Shown here: piece by piece, positions 24,924-34,417 of the stretch
Layout: the number at the start of each line of letters is the position of its first letter
How positions within the stretch are numbered: position 1 is the stretch's first letter
Origin: Brevibacillus antibioticus
GTDB lineage: Bacteria > Bacillota > Bacilli > Brevibacillales > Brevibacillaceae
DNA length: 64,000 bases
Reading direction: 5' to 3'
NCBI RefSeq assembly: GCF_005217615.1
Contig: NZ_SZNK01000001.1
Span: 5,752,501 to 5,816,500, forward strand
Made by a program: the position numbers and the translations under genes
The notes under the pieces: model-generated
The model's database searches: none
Told to the model about the DNA's origin: nothing
What the model saw: the letters and a program-made list of their open reading frames with translations, nothing else

Positions 24924-27052
24924 TGGAGATGCTCTTCATACACGAGCGGGATTGCTATCCCAAAAGCAGTTTCATCTTTAGGAAGGCTCTCTTCCATCGA
25001 TACACCAGGATTATTCGCGCGGAAAGCAACTTCATAGGTTTGACCTGGCGCTATCTGGAGAGTGTCCGTCCACCATGGACTTCCTGTAACTTTTTTGCCG
25101 TCCCGGCTCAAGATGAGCATGTGATGGCCGTGCAGATACAGCGATTGATCCTGGAAGCTCCGGTTGACGAAGGTCAGCTTTATGAGATCGCCCTCTTCAA
25201 GCATCATCCGTGTATCAGGAAGCAAGTCGCCATTTACAGTCGACAATCGCTCGAATTTACCGTCATAAAACCCGTACTGACCATCAATGAGCAGTTGATA
25301 TTCCCGATCAAAATGGGAAGAGAGATCAAAAGGAAGGGCAGTCGGACTGCCGTAACGTGCAGGGTCAAAGACGGAAAGCTCTGTGTTTAAGAAGGGCACA
25401 GCATCTTTGGACCCGTCTGGACGTAGTAGCAGCCCTTTGTCATGCTGGTTTGCAGCTGGAGCAAATAGCACGGGACGATTCGGCATTGTAAACTGAATGT
25501 CGTATCGACCGCCGGCCCCAGGCTGCAAGGCTTGATTGGCAATCAAATTCGGTTCGTTTACCTCGGTTCCGTCAATCGCTACTACCTGAAAAGGAGTTCC
25601 TTCCAGTAAATAGGTGACAGGAGCATTTTCAGCGTTTATAAAACGAAGGCGAACCGTTGTGCCGGGAGTAACTGTTTCCATTTTTCGCGTATCTGAGCCG
25701 TTTAACGTCGCGCCTGCCTTTTCATCCTTGTGATGAATCATGGCAATGTCGCGGATGGGTACGCCTGTAGTTGTAGCTTCGGCTGCCTCGATCACAAGAG
25801 CACCCAATAATCCGTTCACTACTTGCTCAGGAATTTGCTGGTGAGAATGATACCAATACGTCCCTGTTTGTTCTGCGCGAAAGCGAAAAACAGATTTTTC
25901 TCCTTTTGCAATGCGATCATTGCTTGCGGGAGTCTGCATGCCATGCCAGTGGATGTCTATCCCTTCGGTTATATCCTTGTTCAGAAGGGTGATTTCGACG
26001 AGCTCACCTTGCTTCATACGCAGCTCAGGTCCGGGATATTGTCCATTCAGGGTCCATGCTTCTACGGTTTTGCCTGATGCTTGATGGATGGTTTTTTTCT
26101 GTACGTTCAGCGAAAACGCTCGATCAGGGTTCCCTTGTTTTAGTTTTGCTGATACATCGACACTTCTAGGTTTCCCTGAGGGAGGCATCGAATGAGCACT
26201 TGCCTTTACAGGGAAAACAAAATCGGGGAGAGCGTGATCATCCTGATTCTGATCTCCCAAAGGTGAATGATCAGGAAGGCGGCTCGCTATCATCGCTTGA
26301 TTTCCCCAGATCATCGCAAGGAAAGCGGTCATCAGGAGAAACGCGGCAAAACGGATAAAGCGGAACATACGGCGCGGCCTTACCCAGTTTTCCGCAGTGG
26401 AGTGGTATTGATGCTGCCACGATTGCTGAATCCAAAGCAGGGAGACCCCGGCTAATAATACACCCCAAGCGAGAAACAAAATGGACGGTTCCAACGTAAC
26501 AGCAGGAAAAAAGACTTGAAGGAAGAGTGCAATCAGACAGCCCAAGACGCTAGCTTGCAGCGGAACGAGCAATTCGGGGCAAGATGCGTCTCCTCGCCAC
26601 TCTGCATCTAACGTGTCGTCTAGGTCAGGGGAGTTTGCTTTTACAGGCCTAACATTTTTCTCTTGTAGCAAAATTCGGGTATAATCCGTATCTACTTGTG
26701 ACTGCCTTGACTCTTTGCCCCCTTTCCCGGCCAACTCCCACAGTCGTGGAAAAGTCGAGAGTAGGCAGCAGAGCAATGGAACAAACATAAAAGGTAAAAA
26801 GCCAAGCAGCGTATCCTTTATGGAAAGCCAGCCAAAAGATTCAAACATAACCCACGTCATCACCAAATGACCCGCAAATACAAAAAGGGCCGACCATGAA
26901 AAACATAAAGTGATGCGAGCATTGCTTATGAAAGCCCGTTTCGTCGGACGGAAAACGAGCTGGTTTGCCATGAGTGTCGGGGCCAGCATGACGATGAGAA
27001 GGACCAGAAACAATCCTTGATGAATCCCGGCAAGCACTTCAAAATCAGCCAT
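24902..27052 (-). CDS. Membrane-anchored multicopper-oxidase-like protein, copper ligands mostly lost
   Basis: A 716-residue protein with about six membrane helices in the first 250 residues, fused to a cupredoxin-type multicopper oxidase module (about 290-705). Two copper motifs of the first domain remain: HWHG (His368, His370) and YWYHSH (His402, His404). The HxxHxH motif of the last domain reads QSLYLH (only His641 left). The terminal HCHxxxHxxxxM box aligns without gaps but reads ESLxxxExxxxI (688-699). The T1 copper and half the trinuclear site should therefore be missing, so oxidase activity is doubtful. AGGAGG precedes the start. Confidence 0.85.
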   Translation of the reverse strand: MADFEVLAGIHQGLFLVLLIVMLAPTLMANQLVFRPTKRAFISNARITLCFSWSALFVFAGHLVMTWVMFESFGWLSIKDTLLGFLPFMFVPLLCCLLSTFPRLWELAGKGGKESRQSQVDTDYTRILLQEKNVRPVKANSPDLDDTLDAEWRGDASCPELLVPLQASVLGCLIALFLQVFFPAVTLEPSILFLAWGVLLAGVSLLWIQQSWQHQYHSTAENWVRPRRMFRFIRFAAFLLMTAFLAMIWGNQAMIASRLPDHSPLGDQNQDDHALPDFVFPVKASAHSMPPSGKPRSVDVSAKLKQGNPDRAFSLNVQKKTIHQASGKTVEAWTLNGQYPGPELRMKQGELVEITLLNKDITEGIDIHWHGMQTPASNDRIAKGEKSVFRFRAEQTGTYWYHSHQQIPEQVVNGLLGALVIEAAEATTTGVPIRDIAMIHHKDEKAGATLNGSDTRKMETVTPGTTVRLRFINAENAPVTYLLEGTPFQVVAIDGTEVNEPNLIANQALQPGAGGRYDIQFTMPNRPVLFAPAANQHDKGLLLRPDGSKDAVPFLNTELSVFDPARYGSPTALPFDLSSHFDREYQLLIDGQYGFYDGKFERLSTVNGDLLPDTRMMLEEGDLIKLTFVNRSFQDQSLYLHGHHMLILSRDGKKVTGSPWWTDTLQIAPGQTYEVAFRANNPGVSMEESLPKDETAFGIAIPLVYEEHLQKENSNP

Positions 27053-27344
27053 GATCAGTTCCTCCTGTTTACCAGTTCGATTTTAATGATATAGAGAAAT
27101 GGTTGAAGACCAAACGTACCGAGGCAGTATTTTCACTCCGTCTTAAGTCGGAGAAGTACACTTGATCTACATGCAGGATATGAATTACAATTTTGGTATT
27201 ATTTTTCGGTTTATCAGAATATGAGGAGGGGGACTTTTTCTCATGTCCTTTGATTTTGTACAAACATAACAACGCTCTCGAGCTCCTCCTGCCTCGTCTG
27301 GTTTGGATGCGAACAGACTGGTATAAACGAGAGGAGAAGCAGAC

Positions 27345-28109
27345 ATGGAAAATAAGGAATGGATCAAAAGCTTTCAAGAAGAAGTGGAGGCACCATTCGT
27401 TGGATGGGATTTTGCACGACTGACAGCGACAGGCAGGATGCAGGATGCACCACTTGGCTGGAACTATGTAAACATCGTGAAAAAGAACATGCACAAAGTC
27501 CGCTCTATGCTGGATATGGGAACTGGCGGTGGAGAACTGTTTTCTACGCTTGCACCATTCCCTTTGGAGACGTATGCGACAGAAGGCTATAAGCCGAATG
27601 TAGCCGTGGCAAAAGCCAATCTGGAACCCTTGGGTGTTCGTGTGTTTCCGGTAGACGGGGAAGAATTATTGCCTTTTGAGGATCAATCACTCGACTTGAT
27701 TATCAATCGACATGAATCATATTTGCCGTCTGAAATGAAGCGCTTGTTGAAGCCGGGGGGCACATTTGTTACCCAGCAAGTAGGCGGTCAAGACAATCTC
27801 GAGCTGAATCGATTGCTAGGCGCTCCAATTCCGCCAGATTACTTGCACTGGAATCTTGCCTATGCAGTGAACGAACTGGAGGAAGCCGGTCTTACGATTG
27901 TGGACCAAAAAGAGGAAATGAGCTTTTCTCGTTTCTATGACATTGGTGCTATTGTTTACTATGTGAAGGCAATCGAATGGCAGATTCGTGACTTTACTAT
28001 AGAAAAGTACGCCGATGCCTTGCTCGATCTGCATCAGAAAATCGAAGCGGTTGGATATATCGATATTCCTACCCATCGATTTTTCATGATTACCCAACAA
28101 AAGTCCTAA
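27345..28109 (+). CDS. SAM-dependent class I methyltransferase
   Basis: A 254-residue methyltransferase with the Rossmann motif I LDMGTGGGELFSTL (about residues 56-69), followed by a post-I acidic region and the LLKPGGTFVTQQVG strand. AGAGGAGAAG precedes the ATG. It stands alone with its own terminator. Substrate unknown; it resembles the small ubiquitous methyltransferases of Bacilli rather than a defined pathway enzyme. Confidence 0.85.
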   Translation: MENKEWIKSFQEEVEAPFVGWDFARLTATGRMQDAPLGWNYVNIVKKNMHKVRSMLDMGTGGGELFSTLAPFPLETYATEGYKPNVAVAKANLEPLGVRVFPVDGEELLPFEDQSLDLIINRHESYLPSEMKRLLKPGGTFVTQQVGGQDNLELNRLLGAPIPPDYLHWNLAYAVNELEEAGLTIVDQKEEMSFSRFYDIGAIVYYVKAIEWQIRDFTIEKYADALLDLHQKIEAVGYIDIPTHRFFMITQQKS

Positions 28110-28154
28110 TTAAATCACGACCGATTGTCGATAAGACTGGTAGGGAGTGTTTAG

Positions 28155-28183
28155 GAAAAGCACCCTTTTTTGGGTGTTTTTTT
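28155..28183 (+). terminator. Intrinsic terminator after the methyltransferase gene
   Basis: The stem CACCC/GGGTG with flanking A and T tracts is followed by seven T residues. Confidence 0.75.
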
Positions 28184-28224
28184 ATCGAGTAGCACCTTGT
28201 GAGAACAGCAATGCTGATGCTTTT

Positions 28225-28318
28225 ACGAAAAGGCAAAACCTCCCGCAACAAAGCGTCCGCTCCTGGGTGGGTGGTCCACATTACACATATGTAACCGGCG
28301 AAGGAGAAGTGAAACAGG
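28225..28318 (+). other. Leader of the chemoreceptor gene with possible repeat remnant
   Basis: The stretch 28184-28318 holds no gene. CCTCCCGCAAC...GCGTCCGCTCC (28230-28264) resembles the conserved core of the palindromic elements at 30121 and 39952 (CGCCCCGCA...TGTCCGCTCC), but the long stems are absent. It is followed by an imperfect palindrome (TTACACATATGTAA). It may be a decayed copy of that element or an independent leader RNA. Confidence 0.3.
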
Positions 28319-30043
28319 ATGAGTAAGAGCTTGGCAACACGGGTCGTTGCTCTTGTAGCGGTGATCATTGCCGTTATGATGACAATTAATATTATCATGA
28401 TGTACGAAAATAGCGTAGCTACTGTTGAAAAGACACTCTCGCGCTCAAGCATTAACACAGCATTGCATATCTCCCAAGGGCTTGATTCAGAGAAGATAGC
28501 GAAATTTATATCTCAGCCACAAGAATCTGACGACTACTGGTCTATCAAAAAAACGTTGAGTGAGTACACCGATAAAACAGGTGTCCTTTTTGTTTATATT
28601 CTTCATACAGACGGTGAAAAGGTAAAGATTATGGTGGATGGCATGGAGAAAGGAGCAAAGGGAGCATCTACAATGGGTGAAGAGACGACCTCTACCAGCA
28701 AGGCTGATATTGCTCCTGCTCTAGAAGGCGGATCGAACAGTACGCCAATCGTCGAAGACCCTGTGTACGGAAACTATCTAAGTGCATTCGTACCGATTGA
28801 AGATTCATCTGGTCAAGTAATTGCTGTGCTAGGTGTAGATACTGCGGCAGACAAAGTGGAGCTGATTAATGATCAGGTTTTGGATGAAACCATGCCACGC
28901 ATCATTCTTGCTATGATTGTTGTAACGATTATTGCTTTGGTTGCTGTATTTTTCTTGATCAAAACGATGCTGCGTCCATTGCAAGTTGTACAAGAGGCGT
29001 CTATGCGCATTGCTTCTGGTGATCTCACGTCTACAGGGATCTCTGTTTCCAACAAAAAAGACGAGATTGGCCGAATTGTCGTTGCTTTTGGTGAGATGGC
29101 GGCACAGCTACGTCAAATCATTGGTGGAGTAAAAGAGACAACTGAGCATATCGACAGCATGGCGAATTCCATTCGGGAAGGTGCCAACTCTGTCCGCGAG
29201 CAAAATAAAAATATCGTGGTCACCAGCCAAGAGATTGCGCAAGGGAATGAGCAAACAGCAACTGCGATGGAGATGACAGTGCAAACGGTTCAAGAATTCT
29301 TGAGCGAGCTGTCTGAATTGAATATGGCAATTGACGAGATGGATGCAGTATCCAATCGCGTGTCTGATATCGGAGAGAGCAGCTATAAAGTATTGCAGGA
29401 GTTTTTGGCAGATGGAACAGAGACGAACAAACAATTTCATGAAGTGCAAAATACAATGGCGATTCTCGAAGAAAAATCGAGCCGAATTAACGACGTGATT
29501 GAAACGATTCAGCAAATCGCCGGACAAACCAATCTGTTGGCATTGAATGCAGCCATCGAGAGTGCCCGTGCTGGAGAAGCGGGCAGAGGCTTCGCTGTGG
29601 TAGCAGGAGAAGTTCGCAAGCTGGCTGAACAGACAGGTTCGGCAACCCACGTCATTCAGGAGAGCATCAAAGACATTCAAGATCAGGTGAGACAAGCTAC
29701 GGAAAAGACAAATGCGACGCTGGATCGCTACAATGCGGGTACAGAGCGTTTGGATTCCGTTACACAAGGCATTACGGCTCTGTCTGACATGACGAATACC
29801 TTGAAGACGTCGCTTGCGAACGTTATGGCAAGTGTAGAGACGATGAAGCAAGGTCAGAACAAGGTGAATGAATCCGTGTTGACGGTTACTGCAATTTCGG
29901 AACAAACAGCAGCAGCTACCGAAGAAGTATCTGCTACGATGCATGAGGTCAGTAGAAACGTTGATCAGTTCGTGTCTGAAACGGAGCAGGTGACAGACAG
30001 CATTCAAGAGCTGCGCAGCAAGGTGGATACGTTCCGACTGTAG
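28319..30043 (+). CDS. Transmembrane methyl-accepting chemotaxis protein
   Basis: A 574-residue chemoreceptor: membrane helix (about 8-28), extracellular single-Cache-type sensor (about 35-190), second helix (about 198-220), HAMP domain (about 220-275) and a cytoplasmic methyl-accepting domain. The conserved hairpin tip is [36 protein letters not shown]. It signals to CheA/CheW. Ligand unknown. It stands alone, with a strong terminator right after it. Confidence 0.95.
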   Translation: MSKSLATRVVALVAVIIAVMMTINIIMMYENSVATVEKTLSRSSINTALHISQGLDSEKIAKFISQPQESDDYWSIKKTLSEYTDKTGVLFVYILHTDGEKVKIMVDGMEKGAKGASTMGEETTSTSKADIAPALEGGSNSTPIVEDPVYGNYLSAFVPIEDSSGQVIAVLGVDTAADKVELINDQVLDETMPRIILAMIVVTIIALVAVFFLIKTMLRPLQVVQEASMRIASGDLTSTGISVSNKKDEIGRIVVAFGEMAAQLRQIIGGVKETTEHIDSMANSIREGANSVREQNKNIVVTSQEIAQGNEQTATAMEMTVQTVQEFLSELSELNMAIDEMDAVSNRVSDIGESSYKVLQEFLADGTETNKQFHEVQNTMAILEEKSSRINDVIETIQQIAGQTNLLALNAAIESARAGEAGRGFAVVAGEVRKLAEQTGSATHVIQESIKDIQDQVRQATEKTNATLDRYNAGTERLDSVTQGITALSDMTNTLKTSLANVMASVETMKQGQNKVNESVLTVTAISEQTAAATEEVSATMHEVSRNVDQFVSETEQVTDSIQELRSKVDTFRL

Positions 30044-30069
30044 ACAAATTACTTTAGCTATAAATGAAA

Positions 30070-30117
30070 AACAGCTCTTCTACTGGCAGGATGATGCCGA
30101 GAAGAGCTGTTTTTTTT
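30070..30117 (+). terminator. Terminator of the chemoreceptor gene
   Basis: AACAGCTCTTC (30070-30080) pairs with GAAGAGCTGTT (30101-30111), with an inner GGCA/TGCC pairing, and is followed by eight T residues. Confidence 0.92.
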
Positions 30118-30120
30118 GTG

Positions 30121-30350
30121 GCTGTAGTGGGGGAAGAAGCGCATTTCCAGTCTACGCTTCGGCCTCCGCCCCGCAAGAGGTGAAGACTGTCCGCTCCGGG
30201 CTTAATGGCGGGAGCCGCTTCAAAAGTTGAAGTTTCGATGAGGAATCCGCAGAGTTGAAGCTAAAACCACTCCCTCCATTCAGCCCTCCGCTTTGTCGGG
30301 TTCCAGAGGCGCTTGGACTGGAAATGCGCTTCTTCCACGCGGCTTTTCAT
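30121..30350 (+). repeat. Palindromic intergenic element, copy 1
   Basis: An intergenic element of about 230 bp sharing its layout and much sequence with 39952-40184. The outer stem is 30132-30152 pairing perfectly with 30316-30336 (21 bp). The inner stem pairs the region of GGGCTTAATGGCGGGAG with CTCCCTCCATTCAGCCC, and a GCTTCA/TGAAGC hairpin sits at the apex. The conserved unpaired core is CGCCCCGCA...ACTGTCCGCTCC. No ORF. It fills the gap between the chemoreceptor terminator and the convergent ecsB gene. It is either a structured RNA or a mobile palindromic repeat. Confidence 0.85.
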
Positions 30351-30366
30351 GAACAGCAAACCTACA

Positions 30367-31506
30367 CTACAAAATTCCAATGAGCACAAGCACTACACTG
30401 TGCACGCCCAATAGCACCATGCGCAGCCAGTTAAATGACTGTTTCAACTGCCCATCCCGAATCGGAAAGATCGAATACCCGTTGCGCTTTTGCTGGTGCC
30501 GCCAGAGGGTGCCGATCTGGCTGGCAGTCATGAAGAGAAAGAGCAGACCAGCAATGATTTTTGCATAGGGGCTGGGCAATATGAGAACGACGAAGCCTGA
30601 CAGCAGGATAAGTCTGAGATAAATGCCCGCAAAGTCACCAGAGCGAATAAATTTTTTGGTAAACAAATGACGTCCTGCTGTTGATTGACGGTAAGGCAGC
30701 AGCTTCGTCAGGGTAATGAGCCACGAGCGTGATTTCACTTGGTGCTGCATGGCAGGTACATCCCTGAAGTTGTTCACGAACTGATAAAAGCGGTGACGCA
30801 AGCCGCTTTCGATGGCCAACAGGCGATACCATTGTATGGAATGTTTTTTCTTATAGGTCAAGATTCGCGAATGGAGCCAGATCAAGAGCGCAGCGCAGAT
30901 CAGAACACCTAATGGGACATTACCCAAGCGCAAGAATTGGCCTTCACTCAATACCCAGGCGAGGAGCATATACGAAAACACAAATCGAGCGAGTGTATAG
31001 AATCCGATCTTCTTCTGATCTGGCAAACGTAAGAACGTCCAACTGCTGTAAATATTCCAGCCCTTCAAGAGCAGGGGAATGCACCAATAAACCCACAGCT
31101 GCACGCCTTGTGCTCCTATGACCTCTGTATACATAGGCATGAGCAACAGCAGGACGACAAACACCATGATGCTCTGAATGACAAAATTGTAAACGAGTGC
31201 CTTGCGGAAATAGCGATCTAGCCTTATTTCATGCGGAGTCAAAAAAAGCAAATCTGCTTCCAGCAAAAACGTGCGCAGGGGGCTTCTCACCACGATGATT
31301 GCAATCACGAGCGCCATTGCATATGGCAAAGGGAACCAGTCCGGAATCATCGCGATGATGCTGCGGTAGTAGAAGGCGAGCAACCCCATTAAAAAGATCC
31401 CGACGAACGCCAACCCGCCATTGGCCATGTACTGGGCATATCGAATGAATTCTACGGAAAAGGCTTGGAACCGTTTGCGAAATAATTGATCTACGTCTAT
31501 TTTCAC
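30367..31506 (-). CDS. ecsB: ABC transporter permease EcsB
   Basis: A 379-residue membrane protein with about nine predicted helices, matching EcsB. Landmarks are the N-terminus FRKRFQAFSVEFIRYAQYMANGGLAF and the central RTFLLEADLLFLTPHEIRLDRYFRKALVYNFVIQS. With EcsA it forms the Ecs exporter, which in Bacilli affects protein secretion, intramembrane proteolysis by RasP, competence and sporulation. It overlaps the end of ecsA by 4 nt. No ecsC follows. Confidence 0.92.
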   Translation of the reverse strand: MKIDVDQLFRKRFQAFSVEFIRYAQYMANGGLAFVGIFLMGLLAFYYRSIIAMIPDWFPLPYAMALVIAIIVVRSPLRTFLLEADLLFLTPHEIRLDRYFRKALVYNFVIQSIMVFVVLLLLMPMYTEVIGAQGVQLWVYWCIPLLLKGWNIYSSWTFLRLPDQKKIGFYTLARFVFSYMLLAWVLSEGQFLRLGNVPLGVLICAALLIWLHSRILTYKKKHSIQWYRLLAIESGLRHRFYQFVNNFRDVPAMQHQVKSRSWLITLTKLLPYRQSTAGRHLFTKKFIRSGDFAGIYLRLILLSGFVVLILPSPYAKIIAGLLFLFMTASQIGTLWRHQQKRNGYSIFPIRDGQLKQSFNWLRMVLLGVHSVVLVLIGIL

Positions 31507-32246
31507 TGGCCGTCATCCTCTACGATATGCAAGTATATGTCGTCCAAGGAGCTATCTGGGAGTCCTGTCATATGCCGGAGCTCCTCTAGTGTTCCTTGGG
31601 CTCTAATCTCGCCTTTGTGCAAAATGATGAATCGGTCACAATGCTTCTCGGCGGTCGCCAAAATATGTGTGGACATTAGAATGCCCGCCCCTTGCTCCTT
31701 GCAGCGGTTCAGCCACGTGAGTAGGGAACGAATTCCCAGAGGGTCCAGACCTAGGATCGGTTCATCCACGATGTACAGAGGCGGTTGTACGAGCAACGCC
31801 ATCATGATCATGAGCTTTTGTCGCATCCCTTTGGAAAACTGCTGGGGAAATCGATCTTTCATTTCCTCCATGCGGAATTCTTTTAAGAGAGGACGTGCTC
31901 GTTCATAAAAAACTTCCTGGTCCAGCCCGTGGCTCATGGCCATTAACTCGATATGCTCCCACAGCGTAAGCTCTTCGTAATAAATGGGAGACTCGGGAAT
32001 ATACCCGTAAGACAAACGATAGTTTTCGGGGTCTGATTGAAAGGTCTTCCCCGCAATGCTGATTTCACCTGCGATTGGTTCCAGGAGTCCTAAAATATGC
32101 TTGATTGTCGTGCTTTTGCCTGCGCCATTCAGCCCGATTAGCGCTACAATTTCTTTTTCACGTATGTGAAAGGAGACGTCTTTGATTACAGCGTGGTTGT
32201 AAGAGTACCCACCTGTTACCCCTTTTACCTCCAGCAAGGTTGTCAT
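31503..32246 (-). CDS. ecsA: ABC transporter ATP-binding protein EcsA
   Basis: A 247-residue ATPase with the EcsA N-terminus (LLEVKGVTGGY), Walker A GLNGAGKST, signature FSKGMRQKLMIMMALL, Walker B LYIVDEPILGLDPLG and the switch STHILATAEKHCDRF. AGGAGGA lies 6 nt before the ATG. It is the first gene of the ecsAB operon and is divergent from the coiled-coil gene at 32463; the promoters must lie in 32247-32462. Confidence 0.93.
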   Translation of the reverse strand: MTTLLEVKGVTGGYSYNHAVIKDVSFHIREKEIVALIGLNGAGKSTTIKHILGLLEPIAGEISIAGKTFQSDPENYRLSYGYIPESPIYYEELTLWEHIELMAMSHGLDQEVFYERARPLLKEFRMEEMKDRFPQQFSKGMRQKLMIMMALLVQPPLYIVDEPILGLDPLGIRSLLTWLNRCKEQGAGILMSTHILATAEKHCDRFIILHKGEIRAQGTLEELRHMTGLPDSSLDDIYLHIVEDDGQ

Positions 32247-32462
32247 GATATCCTCCTTTATGAATAAACGGTTATGTCCCCGTTTATATGAGAGAAATGA
32301 TAGATAGTCTTCCCTCTATTTTAGCTGAATTCAGGATTTGGAAATACATTTGTTTACAGCCTTTTTTACACGAGACTGAACAAAGAGGGATAACCGTACA
32401 AGCAATGCTCCTCTCCGCTACATAAACAGTAGTATAAAGGACGGACGGAGGAGGTGGAATCT

Positions 32463-32882
32463 ATGACAGCAGGACCGTATGAAAATCAGAAAGATATAAA
32501 TCAGCATATACAACGTATCTATTTAAAATTAGACAAATTCGAAGAACGAATCGATCAGCTTGAGGGACAAATGATAGTTGTCACGAAGTGGTTGGAACGA
32601 ATTGAACATCAACTGGGACGCATGGAGGATGTGCGTTATGATGTACTGCAAGTTTTGAACAAGCTACAGACGGATTTTGAAACGAAAGCAGAGAAGACGG
32701 AAAAAGACAAAGATATTATCCTGCAATTACTGGCTAACGAAAATCGGGACAAGGAAGCACTTGCTCAATTTATGGAAGTAGAAAAAGACAGGAAACAAGA
32801 ACGTTTTTTACAGATTTGGGCAGTTTTAGGTCCTGTCATCGCCTCCGTTCTCTCCTCTTTTTTTACCCGATTTTTTATGTAG
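32463..32882 (+). CDS. Small coiled-coil protein with a C-terminal membrane anchor
   Basis: A 139-residue protein: a long charged coiled coil (about 8-112) and a C-terminal hydrophobic helix (FLQIWAVLGPVIASVLSSFFTRF). The ATG at 32463 is decided by AGGAGG 8 nt upstream. The layout (heptad coiled coil plus one terminal helix) resembles phage XhlA-type haemolysin accessory proteins, but it is longer and no lysis gene is nearby. Function unknown. Confidence 0.65.
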   Translation: MTAGPYENQKDINQHIQRIYLKLDKFEERIDQLEGQMIVVTKWLERIEHQLGRMEDVRYDVLQVLNKLQTDFETKAEKTEKDKDIILQLLANENRDKEALAQFMEVEKDRKQERFLQIWAVLGPVIASVLSSFFTRFFM

Positions 32883-32991
32883 CGCATAATATGTTTAAAA
32901 TGTGGAAAAGTTGTGTAATACGCTTTCCATTTTTCTACCATAACTTCTTTCTATACTTGGAGGGCAGATTATAGAAAGAGAGGATACCCAA

Positions 32992-33636
32992 GTGAAGAAG
33001 TTTGATATTTCCATGCTTACGGTTGCCATATTAGTAACGGGGTTAGCTGTTTTAGGTTTTTATCAATCATGGGCAAAAGGCAATGACCCTGTATTGGTAA
33101 CGGCCGGTGATACCTCCATTACACAAAATCAGCTTTACAGTGAAATGAAGAAAACGTACGGAAAATCAATGATACATGAACTTGTTGCGGAAGCGTTGAT
33201 CAAGCAGGAAGCCAAGGCGCAAAACGTCGCGGTGACGCAAGAAGATATGAATAAAGAGATTGATTCGATGAAACAACAGGTAGGTTCACCTGAGGCATTC
33301 CAAAACTACTTGAAGAGTATGGGGATGACTGAGGCCCAGCTGCGGAATAAATTGAGCGTGCTCATGACACGGGATAAGTTGTTGGATAAAGCATTCCCGG
33401 TTACCGAGGAGCAAATCAAAACCTACTACGATACAAATAAAGAACAGCTGGGGTCACCGGCACCTGAGTTTGATAAAGTCAAAGATCAGATCAAGATGAT
33501 GCTGACTGACCAAAATCGCAGCCAGAACTACGGTACCTGGTTAAATACGCTTCAGGAAAAACACAAAGTAGAATGGCATGACCCGTCTTTTGACGATGCA
33601 TCAGTGCCAGGTGAAGCACAAATACCGGCTCCATAA
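32992..33636 (+). CDS. Membrane-anchored SurA_N-like chaperone domain protein
   Basis: A 214-residue protein with an N-terminal signal anchor (about 6-28) and a SurA/PrsA-type N-terminal chaperone region (DTSITQNQLYSEMKKTYGKSMIHELVAEALIKQEAKAQNV). A helical PrsA-like segment (VTEEQIKTYYDTNKEQL) follows. The parvulin domain is missing, so it is probably a substrate-binding chaperone rather than an isomerase. It starts with GTG after AGAGAGGA, has its own terminator, and may help exported proteins fold. Confidence 0.75.
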   Translation: MKKFDISMLTVAILVTGLAVLGFYQSWAKGNDPVLVTAGDTSITQNQLYSEMKKTYGKSMIHELVAEALIKQEAKAQNVAVTQEDMNKEIDSMKQQVGSPEAFQNYLKSMGMTEAQLRNKLSVLMTRDKLLDKAFPVTEEQIKTYYDTNKEQLGSPAPEFDKVKDQIKMMLTDQNRSQNYGTWLNTLQEKHKVEWHDPSFDDASVPGEAQIPAP

Positions 33637-33652
33637 TGTAGAACTTATACCT

Positions 33653-33693
33653 AAAGACCTTGTCCTCTTTATAAGAGTGCGAGGTCTTTTTCT
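33653..33693 (+). terminator. Intrinsic terminator
   Basis: AAAGACCTTG (33653-33662) pairs with CGAGGTCTTT (33680-33689), with an inner CTCTT/AAGAG hairpin, and is followed by a T run. Confidence 0.87.
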
Positions 33694-34052
33694 ATGAAAA
33701 CGGTCATGACCAATTTGTTTAGTAATACGAAGCTTACTACGGTATCTCCGCGTAAAATATACATGGCGCACACCAGGATGCTCATATATGGCACTGACTT
33801 TACTAGCAAAGGGAAACAAGCAGTTTTGACAGGCGTGTGATTAACCGGACCTGCAAGGGAGGGGGACCACGAAAAAATGTCGAGCAAATAGATACCCCTG
33901 TGCTTCTTCAATATACGACATTGGCTACCTTCCGGGGAGACAAGATGATCAACTGACTGAGTGAAGCGGACAGCAAAGCGTTTAGTTATATTACAGGCAA
34001 AGTAAAAAGCACGGTCGGAAGCATGCCTTGCAAGGGAGGAGGACTTTTGACA
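33694..34052 (+). other. Gene-free or decayed stretch
   Basis: No convincing gene was seen. A 48-codon ORF (33694-33840) lacks a ribosome binding site. A good site (GGGAGGGGG) before an ATG at 33876 leads to a stop after four codons. The frame of the pseudogene at 34053 continues upstream through this stretch, interrupted by a TGA at 33954, which suggests a longer decayed gene. Confidence 0.4.
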
Positions 34053-34370
34053 ATGGAAGCATTGGCTACAAAAGCAATTGCCAATGCTAAGAAACATGGA
34101 GTAGACATATATGGATTCAGAGAAGCGATCCATCAAAAATAGCCGAAAGTATGGAAGAAGATAGGGAGCAGTTGGGAAAAGGAATTCACCAAGCTACCCC
34201 GATTGATTCGGAAGCGGCAGCGCAAAGAAATCGCTGTCTTTCTCGGGTTGTTTGTCATCAGTATTGGCTTGTACGAAGGAGCCGAAAAAGGGGTTGTCCC
34301 TCATCCTGTTTGTTGGATGGAAATGGTTTACAAGCCGTTATACGACGGCGTTATGACATGGCTGAAGTAA
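34053..34370 (+). pseudogene. Small membrane protein gene interrupted by an in-frame TAG
   Basis: The frame from the ATG at 34053 (after GGGAGGAGG) encodes 29 residues (MEALATKAIANAKKHGVDIY...) and then meets TAG at 34140-34142. It continues open for another 75 codons, including a clear membrane helix (EIAVFLGLFVISIGLYEGAEKG) and a natural stop at 34368. The post-stop half has no good start of its own. This reads as a roughly 105-codon gene with a nonsense mutation. An overlapping ORF at 34151-34411 in another frame has poor composition and no ribosome binding site. Family not recognised. Confidence 0.55.
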
Positions 34371-34417
34371 ACGAGGGGCATACTGAGTACACCCCCAGTA
34401 AAGGAGAGTAAATAGAC

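Noticed and set aside
27069-27494. 141-codon minus-strand ORF near the methyltransferase start
   Set aside because: It overlaps the well-supported methyltransferase start and has no family features.
28190-28318. Cyclic di-GMP (GEMM-type) riboswitch before the chemoreceptor
   Set aside because: GGCAAAACC and CAAAGC look suggestive, but the rest of the GEMM consensus and its stems are missing; the segment fits better as a remnant of the palindromic element.
33669-34136. 155-codon minus-strand ORF
   Set aside because: It runs antisense through a terminator and the decayed region; no start signal or recognisable motif.
34151-34411. 86-codon ORF in another frame over the pseudogene
   Set aside because: No ribosome binding site, Cys/Arg-rich random-looking composition, and the overlapping frame encodes a convincing membrane helix.
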